The notes below the pieces were generated by a model. The model did no database searches, was not told where the DNA came from, and saw only the letters and a list, made by a program, of their open reading frames with translations. A stretch of 63,363 bases of DNA from an uncultured Oscillospiraceae bacterium (GTDB taxonomy: Bacteria; Bacillota; Clostridia; Oscillospirales; Oscillospiraceae): assembly GCA_934572325.1 (NCBI GenBank), contig CAKTKT010000002.1, positions 1 to 63,363 of the forward strand, in the 5' to 3' direction. This document shows positions 45,010 to 52,569 of this stretch, one piece after another; the stretch's first letter is position 1, and each line of letters opens with the position of its first letter. Made by a program: the position numbers and the translations under genes.

Positions 45010-46890
45010 ATGGAAACAAAACCGAAAAACAGAGCATGGGTCAAGGACGCGGCGATCGTGTTCCTCGTGGTGCTGCTTTTGCTCACCTTCTTTTCAAATA
45101 CTATCATGAACCACTCCCTGCCGGAGGTCGCCACGAGCATGGTCTCCAACGGCACGATCACCGCCAAGGTGCGCGGCACGGGCACTGTCACCGCCAACGG
45201 CAACCACAAGGTCAAGGCGAAGTCCAACATGACCATCGGGCGCGTCATGGTCAAGGCGGGGCAGGAGGTCAACGCGGGAGACGTGCTGTTCGTCCTGGGC
45301 GCTGCGGACTCGACGGAGCTTGAGGAGGCGATGATAGCGCTGGAGGATTTGCAGACCCAATACGCGCAGGCGGCGCTGAGCGTGCCGCTCGCGAGCGATT
45401 TGACGGATGAGCGCAATGCCGTGGAGCAGGCGAGAAGAGCCATGGTTGCGGCGGAAAAGGCATATAATGATGCAAGCAAGGAGTACGAAAACGCAGGTTC
45501 TTCTGCGGAGGTTCAAGGCTTACTGAAAGAAAAACAGGCGATAGAGCAGAATATCGGTATCGCAAGCCAGCAGCTTGAAGCACAGCAGCTTGTGCTTTCT
45601 CTGATAGCAGGACAAGTGGCAGAGGCAGAGAGCTACTACAATAAGGTGTATGCAGAGTATACCAGTCAGATATTGGTTACGCCATCGCCCACCCCAACGC
45701 CAACGCCGCCCGGCGAAACAGGTACCGGAGCCGGAGCGGGAGAAGACAGCGGGAAAAAGAATGAAGGAAAACAGGATACCGGCTCTCTGACCGAATCGAC
45801 ACAAGGCGTTCTTTTCAGACCCTTTGCCGCAGTGGGCACACAGGCGGGAGGGAAAACAATTCCGACAAAAGAAGAAGTAGACAAAGCATACGACGCTTGG
45901 CAAAAATTGGTCAAGAGAGAAAATGAACTGAAGAATGAAGTAATAGAAGAACTAAAGGGCATAGATAAAGATGGCAAAGCAATAACTCTTCAAGAAAGAG
46001 CGCCCAGATTAAAGTATATTACCGGTTTGCAGTATGTTATCAGCACACAGCAATTAAAGCTCAAGGCAATAGAGGCGCAGTTAAAAACCTACGGCGTTGA
46101 TTCTACCGGAGTGAATGAGCTTCGGGAAAAGAGAGATCAAGCGGTAGAGACATACAATTCGAGCATGGCTAACCTCAATAGAGCTGCCGCACAGCAGGAT
46201 CGCTCCATCGCCTCCGCCTCCGCAGGGCTCTCCGGCATCTCCAACAAGATAAAGCGCCAGCAGGAGAAGATAAAGAAGCTCAGCGGCGAGGGCGACGCGA
46301 ACACGATAACCGCAAATGTCGCCGGCACGGTGACGGAGGTCAACTGCACCGCGGGCGACAGCGTCATAAAGGACGATATACTCGCCTCGATTGAGGTGCC
46401 CGATCAGGGCTATACCGTCAGCTTCTCCGTCACGAACGATCAGGCAAAGCGCCTGCACGTCGGCGACACGGCGACGATAAGCAACTACTACTGGGGCAAC
46501 AAGATAGTCGCCACGCTCGCCACCATCCAGACCGACAAGAAAAAACCCATGACCAACAAGACGCTCACCTTTGACCTTGAGGGCGACGTTACCTCCGGCT
46601 CGGAGGTAACGCTCTCCGTCGGGCAGAAGAGCGCGAATTACGACACCATCATCCCCAACAGCGCCATCCGCACCGACTCCAACGGCAGCTTCGTGCTCGC
46701 CGTCACGGCGAAGAGCTCCCCCCTCGGCAACCGTTATATCGCCAAGCGCGTCGCCATTGAGGTGCTCGCCGCGGACGACACGAGCTCCGCCGTCACCGCC
46801 GATCTCAATAACGGAGACTATGTGATCACCACCTCCTCCGCTCCGGTCGCCAGCGGCGACATGGTGCGCCTTGCCGACGCGGAGAACTGA
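45010..46890 (+). CDS. HlyD/RND-type membrane-fusion adaptor with a mosaic coiled-coil
   Basis: A 626-residue protein with one N-terminal membrane helix (DAAIVFLVVLLLLTFFSNTIM). The first lipoyl half-motif is 'VKAKSNMTIGRVMVKAGQEVNAGDVLFVLG' (about 75-105). A long coiled-coil hairpin (about 105-410) follows, then the second half-lipoyl 'ITANVAGTVTEVNCTAGDSVIKDDILASI' and beta-barrel domains. The hairpin tip is replaced by a disordered Pro/Thr/Gly linker (about 220-265). Bases about 45455-46200 are clearly less GC-rich and use different codons from both flanks, suggesting recombination within the gene. It could work with the next gene in ABC-driven export or membrane assembly. Confidence 0.8.
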   Translation: METKPKNRAWVKDAAIVFLVVLLLLTFFSNTIMNHSLPEVATSMVSNGTITAKVRGTGTVTANGNHKVKAKSNMTIGRVMVKAGQEVNAGDVLFVLGAADSTELEEAMIALEDLQTQYAQAALSVPLASDLTDERNAVEQARRAMVAAEKAYNDASKEYENAGSSAEVQGLLKEKQAIEQNIGIASQQLEAQQLVLSLIAGQVAEAESYYNKVYAEYTSQILVTPSPTPTPTPPGETGTGAGAGEDSGKKNEGKQDTGSLTESTQGVLFRPFAAVGTQAGGKTIPTKEEVDKAYDAWQKLVKRENELKNEVIEELKGIDKDGKAITLQERAPRLKYITGLQYVISTQQLKLKAIEAQLKTYGVDSTGVNELREKRDQAVETYNSSMANLNRAAAQQDRSIASASAGLSGISNKIKRQQEKIKKLSGEGDANTITANVAGTVTEVNCTAGDSVIKDDILASIEVPDQGYTVSFSVTNDQAKRLHVGDTATISNYYWGNKIVATLATIQTDKKKPMTNKTLTFDLEGDVTSGSEVTLSVGQKSANYDTIIPNSAIRTDSNGSFVLAVTAKSSPLGNRYIAKRVAIEVLAADDTSSAVTADLNNGDYVITTSSAPVASGDMVRLADAEN

Positions 46891-46900
46891 TCTTGACCGA

Positions 46901-48079
46901 ATGTTTATGAAAGAATTTGTCCGGAAGCTGGGGAAGAAAAAGTTAATATTCCTTGCCGCGAACCTCGTGCTGCTGCTCGCGGCGCTGGGGTGCTTTCTGG
47001 GCATACACCGGCTCTCGCGTCTGCTGCCGAGCCAGCTTGAGGCGGAGCGCTGGCGGGGCGCAAGCGACATCGAGTACGCCCAGATAAGCTGCTTTCTCCC
47101 CGTGGACGAGACCGTCACGCGCAATCAGATAGGCGCGTTCCGCGAGGCGATGGCAAAGAAGCTGCACGAGGCGGCGCTCGACATCGACACCGACGATATG
47201 CTCAACGCCGATGCGTGGAGCTGCGTCGCCAAGGTGAAGGCGTCCAGCGCGCTGGGCAAGGGCGATGTGTACGCCACGGCGGTGGGCGGGGAGTTTTTCA
47301 CCTTCCACCCCATAACGCTCATCAGCGGCAGCTACATCACCGCCGACGACCTCATGCAGGACAGGGCGCTCCTCGACGAGGAGACCGCGTGGCTGCTGTT
47401 CGGCGGAACGGACATACAGGGCATGACGTTCAGGGTAAACGGCGTGCCGTTCGTCGTGGCTGGCGTCGTCGAGCGCGAGCAGGACTTCGCCACAAAGAGG
47501 GCGTACACCGACGGTATGGGGATATTCATCTCCTATGACGCATGGGTCACGCTCAATTCCGCCGCCTCCGATGCGCCCGCCGCGCCCGACGCGGCGGGCG
47601 GCGGCGCGGCGGGCACAGCCGCCGCCGCGAGCGCGTCCGCCGGCATACAGTGCTACGAGGTCGTGCTGCCGAATCCTGTGAAAAACTACGCCGTCGGCGT
47701 CGTGCGGGAGAAATTCCCCATCGGGCGCGGCGAGATCGTCAACAATACCGAGCGCTTTCACACGGAGAGCCTGTGGAAGCTCATAAAGGGCTTCGGCACG
47801 CGCTCCATGCAGACGCGCGGCGTGATATATCCCTACTGGGAGAACGCCGCGCGCGGCGTGGAGGACAGGGCGGCGCTGCTGCTGCTCGCGGGCACGGCGG
47901 CGCTGGCGCTGCCGTGCGCGACGGCGCTGGTGTACGCCGTGAAGTACGCCGTCGTCGGCAAGCGCAGGCTTGAGGAGGACGTGCTGCCCCGCTGGCGCGA
48001 CAACGCCGAGGAGGCGATCCGCGTTCAGGGCCGCCGCCGCTGGGAGAAAAAGCACGGCAAGGGAAACCACGAGGCGTGA
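46901..48079 (+). CDS. MacB-core-like membrane protein, reduced FtsX-type permease
   Basis: A 392-residue protein with an N-terminal helix (KKLIFLAANLVLLLAALGCFLGI). Its extracytoplasmic region of about 290 residues has MacB-PCD-like elements ('YATAVGGEFFTFHPITLISGSYITADDLMQDRALLDEETAWLLFGGTDIQGMTFRVNGVPFVVAGVVE'). One C-terminal helix and a basic cytoplasmic tail follow. The three-helix FtsX core is absent, so it is unlikely to be a complete permease. An Ala/Gly-rich insertion lies near residue 235. It follows the adaptor by ten bases. Confidence 0.65.
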   Translation: MFMKEFVRKLGKKKLIFLAANLVLLLAALGCFLGIHRLSRLLPSQLEAERWRGASDIEYAQISCFLPVDETVTRNQIGAFREAMAKKLHEAALDIDTDDMLNADAWSCVAKVKASSALGKGDVYATAVGGEFFTFHPITLISGSYITADDLMQDRALLDEETAWLLFGGTDIQGMTFRVNGVPFVVAGVVEREQDFATKRAYTDGMGIFISYDAWVTLNSAASDAPAAPDAAGGGAAGTAAAASASAGIQCYEVVLPNPVKNYAVGVVREKFPIGRGEIVNNTERFHTESLWKLIKGFGTRSMQTRGVIYPYWENAARGVEDRAALLLLAGTAALALPCATALVYAVKYAVVGKRRLEEDVLPRWRDNAEEAIRVQGRRRWEKKHGKGNHEA

Positions 48080-48100
48080 ATGTGCGTATTGCGGCGTATA

Positions 48101-48133
48101 AAAAAGAACCCCGACAAGGGGTTCTTTTTTTAT
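48101..48133. terminator. Bidirectional terminator between the MacB-like gene and the aromatic transporter operon
   Basis: AAAAAAGAACCCC-GACAA-GGGGTTCTTTTTTT, near-perfect stem with A- and T-runs serving both convergent genes. Confidence 0.92.
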
Positions 48134-48144
48134 GTCCGCAAGAC

Positions 48145-48939
48145 TTACGACAGTATCGCGCGGTCGTCGGCAAACTCGTCGCCGCTCGCCTTGGAGAACA
48201 TCTCCAAAAGCTCCGGTACGGTGAGCCTTGCCTTGTCCTCGCCGGAGATGTCGAGGATAACGCGCCCGTCGTGCAGCATTATAAGGCGGTTGCCGTAGCT
48301 TATTGCGTCGCGCATATTGTGCGTTATCATGAGCGTGGTGAGCTTTGTCTCGTTGACTATCCTGTCCGTCAGCTCCATCACGCGCGCGGCGGTCTTGGGG
48401 TCGAGCGCAGCGGTGTGCTCATCGAGCAGCAGCAGCTTCGGGCTTTGCAGCGTCGCCATCAGCAGCGTCAGCGCCTGACGCTGACCGCCGGAGAGCGTGC
48501 CCACCTTTGCCGACAGGCGCGATTCCAGCCCCAGCCCCAGCTCCTCAAGAAGCTGGCGGTAGCTCTCGCGCTCGTCGCGCGTTATCATGGGGCGCAGCGT
48601 TCTGCGCTTGCCGCGCCGCGCCGCGAGGGCGAGGTTTTCCTCTATCTGCATCCCCGCCGCCGTGCCCGTCATCGGATCCTGATACACGCGCCCGAGGTAT
48701 TTGGCGCGCTTGTGCTCGGGCAGCGCGGTCACGTCTATCCCGTCGAGGATGACCTGCCCCTCGTCGGGCTGCCATGTGCCGCAGATGGCGTTCTGCATGG
48801 TGCTCTTGCCCGCGCCGTTGCCGCCGATAACGGTGACGAAGTCGCCGTCGCCGAGCGTGAGAGAGAGGTCGTTGAGCGCTATTTTCTCATCGACCGTTCC
48901 GCGGTTGAATACCTTGGTTATATGCCTCAGCTCAAGCAT
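48145..48939 (-). CDS. ABC transporter ATPase, TrpZ-like; predicted aromatic amino acid uptake
   Basis: A 264-residue ATPase with Walker A GGNGAGKST, Q-loop 'GRVYQDPMTGTAAGMQIEENL' (typical of the TrpXYZ/YcjX-type group), signature LSGGQRQAL, Walker B LLLDEHTAALDP and H-loop ITHNMRD. Third gene of a binding protein-permease-ATPase operon on the minus strand, overlapping the permease by eight bases. The substrate is inferred from the leader peptide upstream. Confidence 0.92.
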   Translation of the reverse strand: MLELRHITKVFNRGTVDEKIALNDLSLTLGDGDFVTVIGGNGAGKSTMQNAICGTWQPDEGQVILDGIDVTALPEHKRAKYLGRVYQDPMTGTAAGMQIEENLALAARRGKRRTLRPMITRDERESYRQLLEELGLGLESRLSAKVGTLSGGQRQALTLLMATLQSPKLLLLDEHTAALDPKTAARVMELTDRIVNETKLTTLMITHNMRDAISYGNRLIMLHDGRVILDISGEDKARLTVPELLEMFSKASGDEFADDRAILS

Positions 48940-49822
48940 GGCTCTTCACCCCCTTGGTGTGCTTCTTTTTCAGGTACGGGACGCCGAGGAATGCCGCAAC
49001 GACGATGGCGGAGAACATCTTGAGAAGATCCGTGTCGAAGCCGACGAAGATGATGATCTGGTACACGAGATAGTAGACGATAGCGCCCACGACGACGCCC
49101 GTAAGGCGCACGGCGAAATTCTGCGACACACGCGCGACGAGCGCCTCGCCTATCACGACGGCGGCAAGCCCTATCACGACCGCGCCGCGCCCCATGTTGA
49201 TGTCCGTGTATCCCTGATACTGGCACAGCAGCGCGCCCGAGAGGGCGACGATGCCGTTGGAGATGACGAGCCCGAGGAGCTTTGCGGTGTCGGTGTTGAT
49301 GCCCTGCGCACGGCTCATGATGGGGTTGCAGCCCGTGGCGCGTATGGCGCAGCCGAGCTCCGTGCCGAAGAAGGCGTACAGCAGCGCCACGAGCGCGACC
49401 GCGACGATCACGAGCACGATAAGCGCGTGCGGGATGTCCATCTGCGAGAGGATGACGGGGTTGGAGCGCGCGGAGAGCGCCTGATTCGCCTTGCCGAGTA
49501 TCTTGAGGTTCGCCGACCACAGCATCATCTGGGTGAGTATGCCGGCGAGGATCGCCGGTATGCCGAGCAGGATGTGGAGCATACCCGTGACCGCGCCGGC
49601 GAGCGCACCGGCGAGCAGGGCGAGCAGCACGGACACCCACGGATCGACCCCCGCGAGCATGAGCATGGTGCACACCGCCGCGCCTGTGCAGATCGTTCCG
49701 TCAACGGTGAGATCCGCAATGTCGAGTATCTTATAGGTAATGTACACGCCGACAGCCATAACGCCCCATACGAGCCCCTGTGCGACAGCGCCGGGCAATG
49801 CGCCGAGCAGATCAATAAGCAT
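48932..49822 (-). CDS. ABC transporter permease, TrpY-like (branched-chain/LivH type)
   Basis: A 296-residue permease of about eight helices: 'GALPGAVAQGLVWGVMAVGVYITYKILDIADLTVDGTICTGAAV' at the start, and conserved 'ELGCAIRATGCNPIMSRAQGINTD' in the cytoplasmic loop. The latter is the coupling motif of the LivH/RbsC-like group used with pfam04392 binding proteins. Middle gene of the operon. Confidence 0.92.
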   Translation of the reverse strand: MLIDLLGALPGAVAQGLVWGVMAVGVYITYKILDIADLTVDGTICTGAAVCTMLMLAGVDPWVSVLLALLAGALAGAVTGMLHILLGIPAILAGILTQMMLWSANLKILGKANQALSARSNPVILSQMDIPHALIVLVIVAVALVALLYAFFGTELGCAIRATGCNPIMSRAQGINTDTAKLLGLVISNGIVALSGALLCQYQGYTDINMGRGAVVIGLAAVVIGEALVARVSQNFAVRLTGVVVGAIVYYLVYQIIIFVGFDTDLLKMFSAIVVAAFLGVPYLKKKHTKGVKSHA

Positions 49823-49841
49823 ATTTCACACCTGTCCTTTT

Positions 49842-49870
49842 GGGCAGCGCCGCATTATGCGGCGCTGCTT
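49842..49870. repeat. Short palindromic repeat (MITE-related, solo form)
   Basis: GCAGCGCCGC-ATTAT-GCGGCGCTGC, perfect palindrome (49844-49868), in the 84-base gap between binding-protein and permease genes. In the plus direction it is followed by a T-rich stretch. On the operon's own strand it is a hairpin without T-tract and may stabilise the upstream mRNA. Confidence 0.65.
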
Positions 49871-49906
49871 TTATTTTTTCTTTCCGTTTATCTTGTACCG
49901 CCGCTC

Positions 49907-50941
49907 TCAGCTCAGCGCCTCGTAGCCCTCGGGGGCGGCGATGCCAAGCTCGGCGCACACGGTGGGGTTGTAGAGCTTGACGGGGCTGTTGTCGTACTCG
50001 ATGGGCATGGTGGAGATGTCCGCCTCGCCGGTGAGTATTTTTGCCGCCATCTCGCCCGTGGTCTGACCGAGACTGTAGTAGCTGATGGACAGCGTCGCCA
50101 CGCCGCAGCCGCGGCAGATGCCCGCTTCACCGGTGATGACGGGGGTCTTTGCACTCAGGACGATGTTGCCGATGGTCTCGGTGCAGGAGGCGGCGGTATT
50201 ATCGGTGGGGATGTAGAGCGCGTCGTTGTCGGCGACGGCCTTCGTGGTCACGGCGGAGATGTCGTTGGAGTCGGCGAAGGAGTAGCGCGTGCAGGCAATG
50301 CCCTTCGCGGTCAGCGCCTCCTCAACGACCTGCACCTGGTAGACGGAGTTGGGCTCGGCGGAGCAGTAGAGCAGCCCGACGGTCTTTGCATCGGGGACGA
50401 GCTCAAGGATCATGTCCGCCTGCTCGGTGAGCGGGGCAAGGTCGGACGTGCCGGAGACGTTGCCGCCGACAGTGCCGGTGAAGCCGTCAATGCCGAGGGC
50501 GACGCCGTACTCCGTGACGGCAGTGCCGAGGATGGGGATGTCGGACGTCGCGTTGTAGGCGGCGGCGAGCGCCGGAGTGGCGTTGGCAAGGATGAGGTCA
50601 ACGTTCTTGGAGACGAAGGAGTTGACAATCGTGCTGCACGCGGCGGTGTCGCCGGCGGCGTTCTGCACGTCAAAAACCACCCTGTCGCCGAGCTGCGCCT
50701 TCAGCGCGTCCATGAAGCCCTCCGTCGCCTTGTCGAGCGCCTCGTGCTTGACGAACTGGCAAATGCCGACGGTGAACACCTTGTCCGCGTCGGCGGCAGG
50801 AGCGGCGGAGACCTCAGCCTCGGCGGCGGGAGCCTCGGTCGCGGCGGGCGCGGCGGAAGAGCCGCAGGCGGCGAGGCTCAGGCACATGACGAGCGCCAGA
50901 ACGACGGTCAAAACAGCGGAGAACAGATTTTTCTTTTTCAT
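49907..50941 (-). CDS. ABC transporter binding lipoprotein, TrpX-like (pfam04392); predicted Tyr/Phe binding
   Basis: A 344-residue lipoprotein with lipobox LAAC, then an Ala/Pro/Glu linker. Family blocks: 'TVGICQFVKHEALDKATEGFMDAL', 'DLILANATPALAAAYNATSDIPILGTAVTEYG', 'TVGLLYCSAEPNSVYQVQ' and 'DALYIPTDNTAASCTETI'. Family members bind Trp, Tyr or other ligands. ATG 50941 follows GGAGGAAACG; the longer in-frame start at 50998 lies inside the repeat element. Normal, unpermuted domain order, unlike two other binding proteins in this window. Confidence 0.92.
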   Translation of the reverse strand: MKKKNLFSAVLTVVLALVMCLSLAACGSSAAPAATEAPAAEAEVSAAPAADADKVFTVGICQFVKHEALDKATEGFMDALKAQLGDRVVFDVQNAAGDTAACSTIVNSFVSKNVDLILANATPALAAAYNATSDIPILGTAVTEYGVALGIDGFTGTVGGNVSGTSDLAPLTEQADMILELVPDAKTVGLLYCSAEPNSVYQVQVVEEALTAKGIACTRYSFADSNDISAVTTKAVADNDALYIPTDNTAASCTETIGNIVLSAKTPVITGEAGICRGCGVATLSISYYSLGQTTGEMAAKILTGEADISTMPIEYDNSPVKLYNPTVCAELGIAAPEGYEALS

Positions 50942-50998
50942 TTTCGTTTCCTCCAAAGATTTATAGATTTTGGTCGAACATGAGCCGCGGTTATTCAA

Positions 50999-51157
50999 GG
51001 CGGCAACGCATAATACGGCAAGAGCAGCCGGCGAGAGAATTTGTGTCCTGATGACGGCGCTTTTTCGCAGGAATACTTTGTGTATTTCAAGAAAAAGCGA
51101 CTAAAGCAGGGCGCGAATTATCCGGCGGATGCCGAAGCCGTGTTGTGCGGCGCTGCC
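50999..51157. mobile_element. MITE-like palindromic element (159 bases) in the transporter leader
   Basis: The ends are imperfect 21-base inverted repeats: 50999-51019 against 51137-51157, 16 of 21 matching. The centre holds a perfect 9-base stem CGCTTTTTC (51058-51066)/GAAAAAGCG (51091-51099). There is no coding capacity. Related copies occur at 43012-43086 (internally deleted) and as solo palindromes at 38087-38113 and 49842-49870. It lies between the attenuator terminator and the binding-protein start, so it is transcribed in the mRNA leader. Confidence 0.6.
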
Positions 51158-51196
51158 AAAAAGAAAACGCCGTGCGGACTTGCAATCCACACGGCG
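51158..51196 (-). terminator. Attenuator terminator of the aromatic transporter operon
   Basis: On the minus strand CGCCGTGTGGA (rc of 51186-51196) pairs over 11 bases (one G-U) with TCCGCACGGCG (rc of 51168-51178), loop TTGCAAG, followed by TTTTCTTTTT. It lies about 50 bases after the leader-peptide stop codon and 217 bases before the first structural gene. Confidence 0.85.
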
Positions 51197-51212
51197 AATA
51201 CTCATCACGGCT

Positions 51213-51280
51213 CGGGCAGCCCGAAAGGGAAACCCGACAGCACGATCAAGCAAAGCCCCGATTGTGTGCATCACAAATCG
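51213..51280 (-). promoter_or_regulatory. Alternative RNA stems of the attenuator
   Basis: 51259-51280 (minus strand CGATTTGTG-ATG-CACACAATCG) is a hairpin overlapping leader codons 23-30. Its 3' arm also has partial complementarity (CACA and CGG) to the first arm of the terminator, as expected for region 2 of a 1-2-3-4 attenuator. A second small hairpin (51213-51236) lies between. The 2:3 pairing is modest and needs folding calculations. Confidence 0.5.
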
Positions 51281-51347
51281 CCATTACTTTCCGAAAATAA
51301 AAGTAATAGTAATAGTATCGATTTGCCATGCAGCGGATGAGCTTCAT
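51246..51347 (-). CDS. Tyr/Phe-rich leader peptide controlling the aromatic transporter operon
   Basis: A 33-residue ORF whose codons 11-18 encode YYYYYFYF, seven consecutive bases-triplets of TAC/TAT mixed with TTT. It then reads RKVMAICDAHNRGFA to the stop. It lies 28 bases after a strong promoter, with AAGGAG 13 bases upstream of ATG 51347 (somewhat long spacing), and is followed by stems and a terminator. This is the arrangement of ribosome-mediated attenuation: scarce charged tRNA-Tyr/Phe would stall the ribosome and prevent terminator formation. The peptide itself probably has no further function. Confidence 0.8.
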   Translation of the reverse strand: MKLIRCMANRYYYYYFYFRKVMAICDAHNRGFA

Positions 51348-51381
51348 CGTTACCGTCAGTCTCCTTTTCAAGTATGGCGAG

Positions 51382-51410
51382 AATATACCACAGTGAAATT
51401 CATTTGTCAA
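51382..51410 (-). promoter_or_regulatory. Promoter of the leader peptide-transporter transcript
   Basis: On the minus strand TTGACA (rc of 51405-51410), 17-base spacer, TATATT (rc of 51382-51387). Transcription should start near 51375. Confidence 0.8.
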
Positions 51411-51540
51411 TAGCCGCGACACGGTAAATTTGCACAAAAAATTCTGTTTTATAAGATTTTCACTGAAAAAAGCCGTCGAATTTCAAGGCGATAAAATTCA
51501 CCACAACGTATTAGCGATTTTAGGCGCTAAAGAACGGCGG

Positions 51541-51595
51541 TTTTACGCAGATTTTACACGGCGAGGATTTTTCATTTTACACGCGGCGGGTACAC
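51541..51595 (+). promoter_or_regulatory. Candidate PhoB/PhoP boxes and -10 of the pst operon
   Basis: TTTTAC occurs at 51541, 51552 and 51575, the last two extended to TTTTACAC, with spacings of 11 and 23 bases (one and two helical turns). TACACT at 51590-51595 could be the -10, and no good -35 is present. This is the layout of a response-regulator-activated promoter. It fits control by the PhoB/PhoR pair encoded at the end of this operon. 51411-51540 shows nothing else recognisable apart from a TTAGCG/CGCTAA inverted repeat. Confidence 0.5.
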
Positions 51596-51681
51596 TAAGA
51601 GCGCGGTCAGAAAAAGGCTGACCATGGGCAGATGGAATGAAGCCCGGAAACGAAAGCTAGTATGAAAAAAGGAGACACATT

Positions 51682-52548
51682 ATGAAAAAGACGATCAGCA
51701 TGGTATTGGCGCTAGTTTTTGCGCTGGCACTGTTCACCGCCTGCGGCAGCGCCGCAGCCCCCGCCGCGACGGACGCTCCGGCAGCAGCCGCCGATGCAGC
51801 TCCCGCAGAGCTGACCGGCACAGTCGCCACCGACGGCTCGACCTCGATGGAGAAGGTCATCGGCGCACTGGGCGAGTCCTTCATGGAGGCGAACAGGGGC
51901 GTGACCTTCACCTATAACCCCACCGGCTCCGGCTCGGGCATCACCGCCGTGAGCGAGGGGCGCTGCGACATCGGGCTTTCCAGCCGTGCGCTCAAGGACG
52001 AGGAGAAGTCCGGCGGGCTTGAGGAGACCGTGCTCGCGCTCGACGGCATCGCCATCATCGTCAACCCCGCGAACCCCATCGCCGACCTCGACCTTGACAC
52101 CATCGCCAAGACCTACACCGGCGAGATAAGCAACTGGAAGGACGTCGGCGGCAGCGACGCGGAGATCGTCCTCATCGGGCGCGAGGCGGGCAGCGGCACG
52201 AGAGACGGCTTTGAGTCCATCACCGGCACGAAGGACGCCTGCAAGTACCGTCAGGAGCTGACCTCCACCGGCGACGTTATCACCACCGTCGCCAACAACC
52301 CCGACGCGATAGGCTACGCCTCTCTCGCGGCGCTCAAGGATAACGTCAAGGCGCTCACCGTCGGCGGCGTCGCCCCGACCGAGGACACCGTCAAGGACGG
52401 CAGCTACGTCGTGCAGCGCCCGTTCGTGCTCGTGACGAAGAGCGGCACGGAGCTCTCCCCTGCGGCGCAGGCGTTCTTCGACTTCGCCGTCTCCGCTGAC
52501 GCGGCGCCCATCATCGGCGCTGCCGGCGCTGTGGCGGTCAACGGCTGA
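51682..52548 (+). CDS. pstS: Phosphate-binding lipoprotein PstS
   Basis: A 288-residue lipoprotein (lipobox FTAC, Cys21) capturing phosphate for PstCAB. Phosphate-loop features are 'TDGSTSMEKVIGALGESFMEAN', 'NPTGSGSGITAVSEGRCDIGLSSR' and 'LIGREAGSGTRDGFESITG'. AAAAGGAGA precedes ATG. Domain order is normal. Confidence 0.96.
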   Translation: MKKTISMVLALVFALALFTACGSAAAPAATDAPAAAADAAPAELTGTVATDGSTSMEKVIGALGESFMEANRGVTFTYNPTGSGSGITAVSEGRCDIGLSSRALKDEEKSGGLEETVLALDGIAIIVNPANPIADLDLDTIAKTYTGEISNWKDVGGSDAEIVLIGREAGSGTRDGFESITGTKDACKYRQELTSTGDVITTVANNPDAIGYASLAALKDNVKALTVGGVAPTEDTVKDGSYVVQRPFVLVTKSGTELSPAAQAFFDFAVSADAAPIIGAAGAVAVNG

Positions 52549-52569
52549 CAAAAACAACACGCGGGAACG

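Noticed and set aside
48701..50983. 760-codon open frame on the plus strand
   Set aside because: Antisense to the three-gene aromatic transporter operon; repetitive Gly/Val/Arg/Asp composition typical of a shadow frame.
51111..51300. Possible riboswitch (c-di-GMP, THF, T-box) in the leader on either strand
   Set aside because: No consensus core could be matched. The leader ORF plus terminator explains the region better.
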